Shown piece by piece: positions 1-9,432 of a DNA stretch of 64,000 nt. The notes beneath the pieces are model-generated. The model was not told the DNA's origin. It was given only the letters and a program-made list of their open reading frames with translations, and made no database searches. Each line of letters begins with the position of its first letter. Position 1 is the stretch's first letter. A program made the translations under genes and the position numbers. This stretch comes from Microbacterium suwonense (GTDB taxonomy: Bacteria > Actinomycetota > Actinomycetes > Actinomycetales > Microbacteriaceae), in the NCBI RefSeq assembly GCF_030296555.1, contig NZ_AP027728.1:2294001-2358000 (forward strand), written 5' to 3'.

Positions 1-2
1 GG

Positions 3-470
3 CAGGTCGGCGACGCCGGCGAGGTGGAGTTCACCGCCGAGGGCGGCAGCCTGTCGCTGACCGAGGTCCGGCCGTCCGACGGCTGGCAGCAACGCGTGAC
101 CGACGAGAAGCCTGACGAGATCGAGGTGCACTTCACGCAGGGCGATCAGGAGTGGAAGTTCGAGGTCGAATCCGAGCGCGGCACTCTGCAGATCTCCAAG
201 GAGCTCACCATCCGCAACGGCGCCAGCGGCGACTTCACGATCGGAAGCGCAGCGACCCTGACCCTCACCGTCGACGGCAGCACGATCTCCGTCGCCGACC
301 TCGTCCCGGGCTCCGGCTGGAGCACGGTGAAGCAGGACGAGAGCCCGGATGACGTGGAGCTGGACTTCCGCAACGACAGCACCGGCGGCACGGCCGAGTT
401 CGAGGCCGAGACCGGCAGCACCGGAGTGAAGATCGAGATCTCGCAGAAGCTGCGCGGCCCGCTCGGCTGA
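3..470 (+). CDS. C-terminal part of an uncharacterised protein, cut by the window edge
   Basis: The reading frame is open from the first bases of the window to a TGA at 468-470, so the gene begins outside it; the GTG at 24 is probably internal. The visible ~155 residues are acidic and Thr/Ser/Gly-rich. They hold two similar stretches of about 65-70 residues: GSLSLTEVRPSDGWQQ and ATLTLTVDGSTISVADLVPGSGWS, each followed by Asp/Glu-rich text and a beta-strand-like tail (EFEVES / EFEAET). This suggests tandem beta-rich repeats. There is no membrane segment or catalytic motif in the visible part. I do not recognise the family. It converges on the kinase-like gene at 519. Confidence 0.6.
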   Translation, partial: QVGDAGEVEFTAEGGSLSLTEVRPSDGWQQRVTDEKPDEIEVHFTQGDQEWKFEVESERGTLQISKELTIRNGASGDFTIGSAATLTLTVDGSTISVADLVPGSGWSTVKQDESPDDVELDFRNDSTGGTAEFEAETGSTGVKIEISQKLRGPLG

Positions 471-518
471 GGGTTGGCTCGGCATCCGCGCGGCCGGCGT
501 GCGTCGCCGCCTCCCGGT

Positions 519-2201
519 TCACCGCCGCCCGAACACCGCGTGCAGCAGCGGCACGACTGAGACGCACATCAGCGCGACGCCCAGCGGCGGCACGGGCGCC
601 AGCAGCAGCGCCCCGCCGATCAGCAGTCCGCCGAACAGCACCGCAGAAACGGCGCGGAAGGCCACGCGGATGATCCGGTCGAGACGGTTCTCCAGCGTCG
701 AGACGTCGAAGGCCAGCGTGCCGGCATCCAGACGGTCGAGGGTGGAGTCGACCCGCGCGGGCAGCCGCCAGAGAGTGCCGAGGTTCGACATCGTCTGCGT
801 GCCCAGCTCCTGCAGCAGGCTGCCGCTCTGGTCGCGCAGCAGCCGGGCGGCGTAGGGCTCGACGGGCTCCCAGATGTTGAAGGAGGCATCCAGGGCGCTG
901 CACAGCCCGGAGGTGAGCGACACGGCACGCATGAGCAGCAGCATCCGTTCGGGGAACTGCACCGGCAGTGCGCGCATGCTCTCGCCGAACTCGGCGCCGA
1001 AGTCGGTCAGCTCGCGCGGGTCGACGTCGCGCAGCTCGTTGAAGCCCATGCCGCCGAAGCGCGCGAAGAGGACGGTGAGCGCGCGCTCCAGTTCGGCGGT
1101 GCGCGCCGAGGGCAGCAGCACGCCGATCTGCTGTGCGGCTTTGACGAGCCCGCGGCTGTCGCGCGCGGCGACGGCGATCACCAGGGTGCGCAGCCCGGCA
1201 CGGATGCTGTCGGGCACCTCGGCCATCATCCCGAAGTCGATGAAGGTGAGCCGCCAGGCCCGCCCGGTGGCAGAGTCGGCCAGCGGCTTCACGAAGATGT
1301 TGCCGGGATGCGGATCGGCATGCACGAAGGAATGCGTGAACACCTGATCGAGCATGACGTCGGCGAACACCTCCGCCACCTCGGCCGGGTCGATTCCGGC
1401 ATCCCGCAACGCGTCGACGTCATTGATCTTGATCGCCGTGACGTCCTCGAGGGTCAGCGCGCGACGCGTGGTGCGCTCCCACACCACCTGCGGGGCGGCG
1501 ACGCGCGGATCGTCCGCGAAGCAGGCCGCGAATCGCTCGGCGCTGGCTGCCTCGTGCAGGTAGTCGATCTCCTCGTGGCAGGTCTGCGCGAACTCCTCCA
1601 CGAGTGCGGGAACATCCACACGGTCCGCGACGAACCGCACCCGGCGCGCCCAGCCCGCGACGCGACGCAGGGCCGCGAGATCCGTCGCGACGATCTCGTC
1701 GATGCCGGGGCGCTGCACTTTGACCACGACGCGGTCGAGCCCCGTCTCGGCGGAGTCGGATGCCGAGAGCACGGCGCGATGCGCCTGGCCCAGGGATGCC
1801 GCCGCAACCGGCTCCGGATCGAAGCTCGCGAACGCGCGCTCCAGCGGCATCCCCAGCTCGGCCTCGGCGGATGCCCGGATCTGGTCGAACGGCACCGCCG
1901 GAACCTCATCCTGCAGACCGGCGAGCTCGGTGGTGATCTCGGGCGGCAGCACGTCGAGGCGAGACGACATGAACTGGCCGACCTTGATCATCAGGCCGCC
2001 GAGGTCGACCGCCAGGTCGCGGAAGCGGCGCGCCAGGCGCAGCATCCGTCCGTCGCGCGTGCGGTCGGCGACGCGTCGCAGACCGAGCCGGGGCAGCACG
2101 AGCTCGTACCACCACACCTGGATGAACGCCCTCGCTGCGAAGAACAGGATGCGGCGGTAGCGGGCGCCTCCGGCCCCGGTGCGCCGGGAAGCATCCGTCA
2201 T
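519..2201 (-). CDS. AarF/UbiB/ABC1-family atypical kinase-like membrane protein
   Basis: 560 aa. It has the ADCK/UbiB signature set in order: a KVGQ motif near residues 73-76, the Ala-rich AAASLGQAHRA loop that replaces the glycine loop, a VVVKVQRPGI lysine strand, EEIDYLHEA, the catalytic-loop equivalent HADPHPGN and the metal-binding DFG in FIDFGMM. A C-terminal hydrophobic hairpin should anchor it to the membrane. The family is tied to isoprenoid quinone or lipid metabolism through an atypical kinase/ATPase activity; the substrate here is unknown. I chose the ATG at 2201 because AAGGAG lies just upstream on the minus strand (about 2206-2213), rather than the GTG at 2225. It follows the PadR gene by about 20 bp and is probably co-transcribed with it. 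Confidence 0.85.
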   Translation of the reverse strand: MTDASRRTGAGGARYRRILFFAARAFIQVWWYELVLPRLGLRRVADRTRDGRMLRLARRFRDLAVDLGGLMIKVGQFMSSRLDVLPPEITTELAGLQDEVPAVPFDQIRASAEAELGMPLERAFASFDPEPVAAASLGQAHRAVLSASDSAETGLDRVVVKVQRPGIDEIVATDLAALRRVAGWARRVRFVADRVDVPALVEEFAQTCHEEIDYLHEAASAERFAACFADDPRVAAPQVVWERTTRRALTLEDVTAIKINDVDALRDAGIDPAEVAEVFADVMLDQVFTHSFVHADPHPGNIFVKPLADSATGRAWRLTFIDFGMMAEVPDSIRAGLRTLVIAVAARDSRGLVKAAQQIGVLLPSARTAELERALTVLFARFGGMGFNELRDVDPRELTDFGAEFGESMRALPVQFPERMLLLMRAVSLTSGLCSALDASFNIWEPVEPYAARLLRDQSGSLLQELGTQTMSNLGTLWRLPARVDSTLDRLDAGTLAFDVSTLENRLDRIIRVAFRAVSAVLFGGLLIGGALLLAPVPPLGVALMCVSVVPLLHAVFGRR

Positions 2202-2221
2202 CGAGGCTCCTTCGGTCGGCG

Positions 2222-2790
2222 TCACCCTTCGGCGAGGATGGCGTACAGCCTACGCCGAGCGTCTTCGAGAACGGCGACCGCCTCCTGCACCTGTTCGGGC
2301 GAGCCGGTGCGGGCGACCTGGGCGGTCGCGGCAGCCAGTTCCATCCCGGCCTTCGGCAGGGCCGCGTGCTGCCCGGCGGAGCGGTGCCCGACCGTCTCCC
2401 AGGGGCGGGCTTCTCGGCCGAGTCCTCGGAGGCGGCGATCCCGGCATCCGTGAGCGAATAGGTCTTGCGTCCGCCCTGCTCCTCCGCCGTGATCAGGCCC
2501 TCGTCGGCGAGCTGCTGCAGCGTGGGATAGACCGAACCGGCGCTGGGCTTCCATGCGCCGCCGGAGCGGTCGGCGATCTCGGTGATGATCTGGTAGCCGT
2601 GCATCGGTCGCTCGGCGAGCAGGCTGATGACGGCGGCGCGCACGTCGCCGCGGGCCATGCGGGAGCCGCCGCTGCGCTGCTCGAAGCTGGTGCGCAGCTG
2701 GTCCATCGCCTCCCAGACTCCGGCCAGCGGATTGCCCGAGCCGTTGCTGGCCCCGAAGCCGAATCCGCCCGAGGGGAATGATCCGTTCAT
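2222..2790 (-). CDS. PadR-family transcriptional regulator, frameshifted in this sequence
   Basis: A Gly/Ser-rich leader is followed by a PadR winged helix (MHGYQIITEIADRSGG, SVYPTLQQLADEGLI, then a wing with TYSLTDAG) and a C-terminal four-helix dimerisation part ending in EDARRRLYAILAEG. The two halves are in different frames. The switch falls near 2402-2405, where a C run on the coding strand is one base short; adding one base restores the family sequence through Pro-Trp-Glu-Thr-Val. Restored length is 189 aa. The ATG at 2790 has an AGGAGG ribosome binding site. A 36-bp palindrome lies just upstream, and aarF follows about 20 bp downstream, so the pair is probably an autoregulated operon. 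The frameshift may be a sequencing error or a real lesion. Confidence 0.8.
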
Positions 2791-2808
2791 GATGACCTCC
2801 TGGTAGCT

Positions 2809-2844
2809 GAACGATAGTTAACGATATGTCGTTAACTATCGTTC
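2809..2844. promoter_or_regulatory. Perfect palindromic operator in front of padR-aarF
   Basis: Two perfect 16-bp arms (2809-2824 and 2829-2844), each reading GAACGATAGTTAACGA towards a 4-bp TATG centre. It is AT-rich against a GC-rich background and begins 19 bp upstream of the padR start. PadR proteins bind long palindromes that overlap their own promoters, so this is very probably the autoregulatory operator. Confidence 0.75.
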
Positions 2845-2879
2845 GGCAAGGCCCCGGCGGATGTCCGCCGCGTGAGACC

Positions 2880-2999
2880 CTCACCCATGCGTCCAGGTCG
2901 CAATCGTTGTCTCTTCAGCTGATGACGCTGCGCCCAGGTCGCAATGAATGCCGCTCGATCGGCGATCAGGCGGCAACCATTGCGACTTGGACGGGTGAG
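2880..2999. repeat. Long imperfect inverted repeat between padR and the iclR gene
   Basis: The left arm (2880-2909) and right arm (2974-2999) are imperfect reverse complements sharing the core GTCCARGTCGCAATSGTTG. A third copy of CCAGGTCGCAAT sits between them at about 2933-2944. It lies upstream of padR and past the end of the minus-strand iclR gene, so it may be the iclR terminator or a dispersed palindromic element. No coding sequence is evident here. Confidence 0.5.
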
Positions 3000-3017
3000 A
3001 GCCGAGACGCGGCGCCC

Positions 3018-3772
3018 TCAGACTGCGGCTCGGGCGAGCTCGGCGGCGGCATCCGTCAATGCGGCGACGACCTCGGGCACCCGGACATCCGTGATGCGCG
3101 CGGCAGGACCCGAGACCGACAACGCGGCCGGCTGCCCGAGCCCGGGCACGGCGACGGCGATGCACCGCACCCCCACCTCCTGCTCGCTGTCGTCGGCGGC
3201 GAAGCCCCGGGCACGAGAGCGCCGCAGGTCGGCGATGAACGCATCCGGATCCGTCAGAGTCTGCGGCGTGAACCGCGGCAGACCGGTGCGCGCGATCAGG
3301 GCACGCACCTGCGGCTCGAGCATGGTCGACAGCATCGCCTTGCCGACACCCGTCGAATGCGGCAGCACCCGCCGACCGACCTCGGTGAACATGCGCATCC
3401 GCTGGCGAGAGGCCACCTGCCCGGCATACAGCACCAGGTCGCCGTCGAGCACGGCCAGGTTCGCGGTCTCGTGGAATGCTTCCTCCAGGCTCGTCAGCAG
3501 CGGCATCGCGGCATCCGCCACCTGCGGCACGGCCTGCCGACCCAGCCCGATCAGGCCCGCGCCGAGCGCGTAGCGCCGATCCTCCAGCTGCCGCACGTAG
3601 CCGAGTTGGTGCAGGGTGCCCAGCAGGCGGTGCGCGGTGGGGACGGCGAGGCCGGTGTCGGATGCCAGGGATGCCAGCGCCGCCTCTCCCCGGATGCGGC
3701 GAGCGCCTCCAGCAGCGAGAAGGCGCGCGCAACGGATTGGACTGGGCCGGGTGCGTTCACATCTTCCACCAT
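3018..3772 (-). CDS. IclR-family transcriptional regulator, frameshifted in this sequence
   Basis: The N-terminus reads [18 protein letters not shown], a typical IclR helix-turn-helix entry. It then shifts frame near 3689-3692 (a run of four C on the plus strand, one base short) into [20 protein letters not shown], the rest of the helix-turn-helix and the IclR ligand-binding domain ([29 protein letters not shown]). Restored length is about 251 aa, normal for the family. It is divergent from glcB across about 70 bp. IclR regulators often control glyoxylate or malate synthase genes, so control of glcB is likely. Start ATG at 3772. Confidence 0.82.
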
Positions 3773-3845
3773 ACGGAATCATCGCTCCAAAATCAGCGCT
3801 TCTCTCTACGGTGGACACTGCGCCCGCAGAAGAGAAGGAGCCGCC

Positions 3846-6023
3846 ATGACCCCGACCCACTACCTCGACCGTGCCGACCTGCGCGTTGCCGCACCGATCG
3901 TCGAGTTCGCCGAGGCCTCGCTGACGGATGCCGGGATCGACGCCGACGCGTTCTGGAGCGGCGTCTCGGGCATCGTGCACGAGCTCGGCCCGCGCAATGC
4001 CGAGCTGCTGGGCATCCGCGATGAGCTGCAGTCGCGCATCGACGACTATCACCGTGCGAATCCGGGCCGCCCCGATCCCGATGCGTATCGGGCGTTCCTC
4101 ACCGAGATCGGCTATCTGGCGCCGGAGCCGGCCGGCACGCAGGTGACCACCGAGAACGTCGATCCCGAGATCGCCACCACCGCCGGCCCGCAGCTGGTGG
4201 TGCCGCTGCTGAATGCGCGCTTCGCGCTGAACGCCGCGAACGCCCGCTGGGGTTCGCTGTACGACGCGCTGTACGGCACGGATGCGATCCCGCATACGGC
4301 AGACCTGGCCCCCACCCGCAGTTACAACGCCGTGCGCGGAGCCGAGGTGATCGCCCGCGGCCGTGCTCTGCTGGACGAGATCGCCACACTCACACACGGC
4401 TCGCACACGGATGCCACCGGCTATCGCGTCGACGCCGAAGGACTGGCCGTGGAGACTGCCGACGGCATCCGTCGTCTCGCCGACCCTGCGGCGTTCGCCG
4501 GCCACGCCGGAGACGCCACCGCTCCTACCGCGATCCTGCTGACCCACAACGGGCTGCACGTCGAGATCGCGATCGACCGCGAGGGCGCGATCGGGCGGAC
4601 GGATGCCGCCGGCGTGCAGGACATCGTGCTGGAGTCGGCGATCACGACGATCATCGACCTGGAGGACTCGGTCGCCGCCGTCGACGCCCACGACAAGGCG
4701 CTCGGCTACCGCAACTGGCGCGGCCTGATGGACGGCACCCTGACCGAGGAGGTCAGCAAGGGCGGGCAGACGTTCACCCGTCGTCTGGCCGACGACCGCA
4801 GCTACACGGGTCGCGACGGCGCCGAGCTCACGCTTCCAGGCCGGTCGGTGCTGTTCATCCGCAACGTCGGTCACCTGATGCACACGGATGCCGTGCTCGA
4901 CCGCGACGGCGAGGAGGTGTACGAGGGCATCCTCGACGCGATCATGACGGCACTCGGCTCCCTGCCCGACCTGACCGGTGCGCGCCGGGGCGCCAACAGC
5001 CGCACCGGGTCGATGTACATCGTCAAGCCCAAGATGCACGGCCCGGACGAGGCGGCGTTCACCGCGGAGCTGTTCGGGCGGGTGGAGCAGCTGCTCGGGC
5101 TGCCGGAGCGGACGCTGAAGGTCGGGATCATGGACGAGGAGCGCCGCACGTCGGCGAACCTCGCGGCGTGCATCGCCGCGGCATCCGACCGGGTCGTGTT
5201 CATCAACACCGGGTTCCTCGACCGCACCGGCGACGAGATCCACACCTCGCTGCATGCGGGCCCGTTCCTGCCCAAGGGCGCGATCAAGGCGCAGCCGTTC
5301 ATGCAGACCTATGAGGATCGCAACGTCGCGATCGGCCTGGCCGCCGGGCTCGACGGGCGCGCGCAGATCGGCAAGGGCATGTGGGCGATGCCCGACCTGA
5401 TGCACGACATGCTCGAGCAGAAGATCGGCCACCCGCGCTCGGGAGCGTCGACCGCCTGGGTTCCCTCGCCCACCGCTGCGACGCTGCACGCGCTGCACTA
5501 CCACCAGGTGGATCCGTTCGCGGTTCGCCCATCACTGCCGGCGTACGACTCGGCGTCGCTGGACGTGCTGCTGCAGCCTCCGCTGGCAGGCGATGGCGAG
5601 CTGACGCCTGAGGTGGTCGCGACCGAGCTCGACAACAATGTGCAGTCGATCCTGGGGTATGTGGTGCGGTGGATCGATCAGGGCGTCGGATGCTCGAAGG
5701 TGCCCGACATCCACGGGATCGCACTCATGGAGGATCGTGCGACGCTGCGCATCTCGAGCCAGCTGCTGGCCAACTGGCTGCTGCACGGCGTGATCACCGA
5801 GGCCGAGGTGGATGCCTCACTGCGGCGCCTGGCAGCCGTGGTCGACGAGCAGAATGCCGGGGATGCGGCATATGAGCCGCTCGCGTTCGCGCCCGGTGGC
5901 GCGCCGGGGGTGGCGTACACCGCCGCGCGCCGGCTGATCCTGGAGGGCGCCGCCCAGCCGAGCGGCTACACCGAGCCGATCCTGCATGCGCTGAGGCGCG
6001 AGAAGAAGGCGCAGCAGGCCTGA
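3846..6023 (+). CDS. glcB: Malate synthase G
   Basis: 725 aa, matching the usual ~723 aa of the monomeric G isoform. It condenses glyoxylate with acetyl-CoA to give malate. Family landmarks: an N-terminal helical clasp, [18 protein letters not shown], the metal/substrate segment [28 protein letters not shown] with its acidic ligand, [18 protein letters not shown], and a C-terminal catalytic-Asp region around [19 protein letters not shown]. The ATG at 3846 has AGAAGGAG at 3833-3840. It is divergent from the IclR gene, its probable regulator. The reading frame stays open further upstream, but there is neither homology nor a ribosome binding site there. Confidence 0.95.
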   Translation: MTPTHYLDRADLRVAAPIVEFAEASLTDAGIDADAFWSGVSGIVHELGPRNAELLGIRDELQSRIDDYHRANPGRPDPDAYRAFLTEIGYLAPEPAGTQVTTENVDPEIATTAGPQLVVPLLNARFALNAANARWGSLYDALYGTDAIPHTADLAPTRSYNAVRGAEVIARGRALLDEIATLTHGSHTDATGYRVDAEGLAVETADGIRRLADPAAFAGHAGDATAPTAILLTHNGLHVEIAIDREGAIGRTDAAGVQDIVLESAITTIIDLEDSVAAVDAHDKALGYRNWRGLMDGTLTEEVSKGGQTFTRRLADDRSYTGRDGAELTLPGRSVLFIRNVGHLMHTDAVLDRDGEEVYEGILDAIMTALGSLPDLTGARRGANSRTGSMYIVKPKMHGPDEAAFTAELFGRVEQLLGLPERTLKVGIMDEERRTSANLAACIAAASDRVVFINTGFLDRTGDEIHTSLHAGPFLPKGAIKAQPFMQTYEDRNVAIGLAAGLDGRAQIGKGMWAMPDLMHDMLEQKIGHPRSGASTAWVPSPTAATLHALHYHQVDPFAVRPSLPAYDSASLDVLLQPPLAGDGELTPEVVATELDNNVQSILGYVVRWIDQGVGCSKVPDIHGIALMEDRATLRISSQLLANWLLHGVITEAEVDASLRRLAAVVDEQNAGDAAYEPLAFAPGGAPGVAYTAARRLILEGAAQPSGYTEPILHALRREKKAQQA

Positions 6024-6047
6024 CCGTGATCCCGGGGGCGGATGCCG

Positions 6048-6170
6048 ATGACAGAACGGAGACCTGCATGCGCGCTGGCCGAGGCAGCCGGATGCCCACT
6101 GCTCACCCACGACAGGCGACTCGCGAAGGTGACGCAGAAGCACTGCGCGATCGAGGTCGTCTCACCCTGA
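6048..6170 (+). pseudogene. C-terminal relic of a VapC-type PIN-domain toxin
   Basis: About 35 residues read ACALAEAAGCPLLTHDRRL followed by AKV...AIEVVSP and a TGA at 6168-6170. This is the last strand-helix-strand of PIN toxins, including the late acidic residue in the THD position. The rest of the ~130-aa domain and any antitoxin are missing, and nothing upstream fits before glcB. It lies in the 154-bp gap between glcB and panB. The short length limits certainty. Confidence 0.45.
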
Positions 6171-6177
6171 AGTCACG

Positions 6178-7017
6178 TCACCGTTGCGTGAGCAACTCCT
6201 GCAGTCGCGCGCTCTCGCCCGGCGCCATGGCGTAGGTGTGCTCGGCGGCGGGGTAGGCGCGGTCGCGCACCTCGTCCGCGTACTGACGGATGCCGTCGAT
6301 CGCGGCGGTGCGCAGGTCGGCGTACCGCTTGACGAACTTCGCCGCGGGCCCGCCGTAGATCCCGAGCAGGTCGTGGAACACGAGCACCTGACCGTCGGCA
6401 TCCGCCCCGGCTCCGATCCCGATCACGGGGATGTCCAGCAGCGGCACGAGGGCCGCGGTGACCTCGGCGGGCACGGCCTCGATCACCAGCAGGGTGCAGC
6501 CGGCCTGCTGCAGCGCGAGCGCGTCGTCGATGACGGCGAGCGCGTCGTCGGCGGCGCGGCCCTGGGCGCGGTAGCCGCCGAGCGCGGTCGCGGTCTGCGG
6601 GGTGAGCCCCACGTGCCCGACCACGGGGATGCCGGCGGCGACGATGGCACGGGCGCGATCGACCGATGTCCCGCCGCGCTCGAGCTTGACCAGGTCGCAG
6701 CCGGCTTCCTTGACGAAACGCTGTGCGGTCGCGACCGCGACGGCGTCGGATGCCTCGTACGAACCGAACGGCAGATCGCCCACCAGCAGCGGAGCGGAGA
6801 GCCCACGCCGCACGGCTGCGGTGAGCATGATCATCTCGTCGACGGTGACCGAGACGGTGCTGTCGTAGCCGAGCACGGTCATCGCCGCCGAATCGCCGAC
6901 GAGCACCATGTCGACGCCCGCCACCTCGGCGACCTGCGCACCGGGATGGTCGTAGGCGGTGACCATGACGATGGGTTCGCCGGCATCCTTCTTCGCGGCC
7001 AGATCGCCGAGCGTCAT
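6178..7017 (-). CDS. panB: 3-methyl-2-oxobutanoate hydroxymethyltransferase (pantothenate step 1)
   Basis: 279 aa. It transfers a hydroxymethyl group from 5,10-methylene-tetrahydrofolate to 2-oxoisovalerate to give ketopantoate. The sequence has the PanB TIM-barrel motifs: VTAYDHPGAQ, the metal-binding VGDSAAMTVLGYDSTVSVT, KLERGG, GIPVVGHVGLTPQ, the catalytic-Glu segment LLVIEAVPAEV and IPVIGIGAGADADGQVLV with a downstream DLLGI. Last gene of the DUF2520-panC-panD-panB operon, 25 bp after panD. Confidence 0.95.
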   Translation of the reverse strand: MTLGDLAAKKDAGEPIVMVTAYDHPGAQVAEVAGVDMVLVGDSAAMTVLGYDSTVSVTVDEMIMLTAAVRRGLSAPLLVGDLPFGSYEASDAVAVATAQRFVKEAGCDLVKLERGGTSVDRARAIVAAGIPVVGHVGLTPQTATALGGYRAQGRAADDALAVIDDALALQQAGCTLLVIEAVPAEVTAALVPLLDIPVIGIGAGADADGQVLVFHDLLGIYGGPAAKFVKRYADLRTAAIDGIRQYADEVRDRAYPAAEHTYAMAPGESARLQELLTQR

Positions 7018-7042
7018 CCGGGCGCGCGGAGCGGATGCGTGC

Positions 7043-7468
7043 TCACTTCGTCTCCCTGCGGTCGCTCAGCGCATCGGATGACGCGGCCCCGGTCAGCAGC
7101 TGGTCGACCGCATCGTCGATCTGGATGATCGCGTTGGAGCGGTCGACGTGCACGACGACCGGCTGGTAGTCGGCGAGCTCGTCACGCGAGTAGTCGGCGT
7201 AGGAGATCACGATGATCGTGTCGCCGTGGTGCACGAGACGCGCGGCTGCGCCGTTGACCTGCATGGTGCCGGAGCCGCGCTCTCCGGCGATCGTGTAGGT
7301 GACGAACCGGGATCCGTTGTCCACGTCGACGACGTGCACCTGCTCGTGCGCGAGGATGTCGGCCGCGTCGAGCAGGTCGGGGTCGATCGTGATCGAGCCG
7401 ACGTAATTCAGGTCGCTTCCGGTGATGGTCGCCCGGTGGATCTTCGACTTCAACATGGTGCGCTGCAT
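7043..7468 (-). CDS. panD: Aspartate 1-decarboxylase (beta-alanine synthesis)
   Basis: 141 aa proenzyme. Self-cleavage between Gly24 and Ser25 in NYVGSITID should create the pyruvoyl cofactor. Other family features are [12 protein letters not shown] at the N-terminus, [20 protein letters not shown] and the IVISYADY strand. It supplies beta-alanine to PanC. Its ATG shares one base with the panC stop (TGATG), indicating translational coupling. The ~20-residue extension after the family core is typical of actinobacteria. Confidence 0.95.
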   Translation of the reverse strand: MQRTMLKSKIHRATITGSDLNYVGSITIDPDLLDAADILAHEQVHVVDVDNGSRFVTYTIAGERGSGTMQVNGAAARLVHHGDTIIVISYADYSRDELADYQPVVVHVDRSNAIIQIDDAVDQLLTGAASSDALSDRRETK

Positions 7469-8364
7469 CAGGCGCCGCCTTTCGCGTCGGTTCGGGAACG
7501 GATGCCGGCGGCGGCCGGCTCCGAAGTCAGGATGTGGTTGTCGATCAGCCGGGCAGCGCCGACCCGCGCGGCCACGGCCAGCAATGTGTCGCCGTCGACG
7601 CGGTCGAGGGGGCGCAGATCGTCGGCGCCGCGCAGCTCGAGGTACTCGGGGGTGATGCCGGCATCCGTCAGCACGCGCTGCGCGGTCGCGACGATCCGTG
7701 CCGCGGCCTGCTCCCCCTCGGCGTGCACACGCGCCGCGGCGTCGAGGGCGCGATTGAGCGCGGTGGCCTGCTGCCTGGCATCCGTGTCGAGGTAGACGTT
7801 GCGCGAGCTCATCGCGAGCCCGTCGGCGTCACGGACGATGGGGCACGCCTCGATGCGCACGTCCAGATGCAGGTCCTGCACCACCCGGCGCACGACGAGC
7901 AGCTGCTGCGCGTCCTTCTGGCCGAAGTAGGCAGCGTCGGGGCGGACGATGCCGAACAGCTTGGTCACGACCGTGGCGACGCCGTCGAAGTGGAACGCGC
8001 CGCGAGCGGCGCCGTCGAGCACCTCGGTGAGGCCCGAGACGTGGATGCTGGTGGCGAAGCCGTCCGGGTAGATCTCGGCGGGCTCGGGGGCGAAGAGAAT
8101 GTCGACGCCCTCCCGCTCGGCGAGCGCGGCGTCGTGAGCTTCGTCACGCGGGTAGGCGCCGAGGTCTTCGTTCGGCCCGAACTGGGCGGGGTTGACGAAC
8201 AGCGAGACGACGACGAGGTCGTTCTGCTCGCGCGCACGGCGCATGAGGGAGAGGTGTCCGTCGTGGAAGGCGCCCATGGTCGGTACGAGGCCGACGCTCT
8301 GACTGCCGCTTCTCGCCTCGGTGACGGCGGCGCGGACCTCGTCGATCGTGCGGAGGATCCTCAT
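7468..8364 (-). CDS. panC: Pantoate--beta-alanine ligase
   Basis: 298 aa. It joins pantoate and beta-alanine through a pantoyl-adenylate intermediate. It carries the nucleotidyltransferase motifs: [19 protein letters not shown] (HIGH-like), [32 protein letters not shown] and the MSSRNVYLD loop equivalent to KMSKS. It overlaps the upstream DUF2520 gene by 4 bp and panD by 1 bp, so the operon is tightly packed. Confidence 0.95.
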   Translation of the reverse strand: MRILRTIDEVRAAVTEARSGSQSVGLVPTMGAFHDGHLSLMRRAREQNDLVVVSLFVNPAQFGPNEDLGAYPRDEAHDAALAEREGVDILFAPEPAEIYPDGFATSIHVSGLTEVLDGAARGAFHFDGVATVVTKLFGIVRPDAAYFGQKDAQQLLVVRRVVQDLHLDVRIEACPIVRDADGLAMSSRNVYLDTDARQQATALNRALDAAARVHAEGEQAAARIVATAQRVLTDAGITPEYLELRGADDLRPLDRVDGDTLLAVAARVGAARLIDNHILTSEPAAAGIRSRTDAKGGA

Positions 8365-9143
8365 GCGGCGGCCACCCGGTCTGTGGCGGCACCCGGGTCT
8401 GCGGCGGCGCGCCGATCTGTGGCGGCGAGGTCGCGCGTGCTGGTGCAGAGCTGGTCGAACAGCGGGATGAGGCCGGGAGTCGCGGCGGACACGGCATCCT
8501 GCTGACGCTGTACGGTCGCGTCGTCGCCGCGCGCGATCGGTCCGGTGAGTGCGACGGCGGCGCCATCCCGGGTCCAGTTGTCGACGGTACGGGCGACGAG
8601 CGGTGCGAGCAGGGTGCGCGGGTCGCGGATGCCGGCAGCGAGCGCCACCTGCTCAGCGGCGTCGAGGACGGTGAGGACCAGATTCGAGGCGAGCGAAGCT
8701 GCCGCATGGTAGGTCGCACGGTGCACGTCGTCGACGGTGAAGGGGTGTGCTCCGAGCGCGTCGGCAAGCCGTGTGGCGGTGCGGAGCGCTTCCGGAGTGC
8801 GGCCGGCGACGGCAGCGCCGATGCCGTGGAAGACGTCGGGCGCCTCGGCGCCAGTGAAGGTCTGCAGCGGGTGGATGCTGAAGTCGACGTCATCGAGGTT
8901 CGTGGCGCCGGAGACGTGACCGACGAGCGTGGCGTGGGGTCTGGCCTTCGCCGCGGCAGCGGGGATCTCGGCATCCGGCACGCAGAGCAGAGCGATATCG
9001 GATGCCGGAATGCGATCCTCCCGACCGAACGGGCCCTGCACAGCGAACCCGGCGTGATGGAGCGCACCCGCGAGCACGCCGCCGAGACGGCCGGCGCCGA
9101 TGAGGGCGATGGTCGCGAGGGAGGGTTCAGGGGAGGCGCTCAT
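8361..9143 (-). CDS. DUF2520/Rossmann-like dehydrogenase family protein, first gene of the pan operon
   Basis: 260 aa. The N-terminal NAD(P)-binding Rossmann fold has ALIGAGRLGGVLAGALHHAG. This is followed by a strand reading VGHVSGATN, the IHPLQTFTG motif typical of this family, and a helical C-terminal domain with ATYHAAASLASN. Related proteins resemble ketopantoate reductase and pyrroline-carboxylate reductase. No panE is visible in the window, so a ketopantoate reductase role in this operon is a reasonable inference but unproven. The Ala/Asp-rich C-terminal ~20 residues look non-conserved. Confidence 0.8.
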   Translation of the reverse strand: MSASPEPSLATIALIGAGRLGGVLAGALHHAGFAVQGPFGREDRIPASDIALLCVPDAEIPAAAAKARPHATLVGHVSGATNLDDVDFSIHPLQTFTGAEAPDVFHGIGAAVAGRTPEALRTATRLADALGAHPFTVDDVHRATYHAAASLASNLVLTVLDAAEQVALAAGIRDPRTLLAPLVARTVDNWTRDGAAVALTGPIARGDDATVQRQQDAVSAATPGLIPLFDQLCTSTRDLAATDRRAAADPGAATDRVAAA

Positions 9144-9289
9144 CTCGGGATGAGTTTCCCCTGTGACCGATCTCAGACAAAATCGGAGATCAAATAGCCT
9201 GGCGTAAGCGTCCCATGCTTGTCATTTCGACCTCTTGCAGTGCATCTGACTTGTCGGTCTGATCCGCGCTGATTTCTGCCCTCAGTAGA

Positions 9290-9427
9290 ACAACGGCCTC
9301 CGTGCCGCTCAGCCTGCCCGAGTGCCAGCAGTCGTGGGAAGCTGACCGCGGCCGTGCGCCAGAGCAGATCGGCATCGATGCGGTCATAGTGGTGCACGAC
9401 GAAGTCGCGCGTCCGCGCGGCGGCTCG
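9290..9427 (-). pseudogene. C-terminal relic of a HepT-type (DUF86) toxin
   Basis: Read on the minus strand, the frame gives RTRDFVVHHYDRIDADLLW and then RTAAVSFPRLL. This matches the end of HepT RNases, including the R-x(4-6)-H-x-Y catalytic motif (Arg, then His-His-Tyr). The first ~70 residues and the partner MNT antitoxin are absent, and similarity fades after about 9310. It abuts the stop of the VOC gene. Together with the VapC relic near 6.1 kb it marks loss of toxin-antitoxin genes around the pan operon. Confidence 0.5.
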
Positions 9428-9432
9428 CCAGG

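Noticed and set aside
3018..5504. 828-codon minus-strand frame covering glcB
   Set aside because: Only its last third is real (the frameshifted IclR gene). The rest is the antisense shadow of malate synthase, with no homology and Arg/Gly-biased composition.
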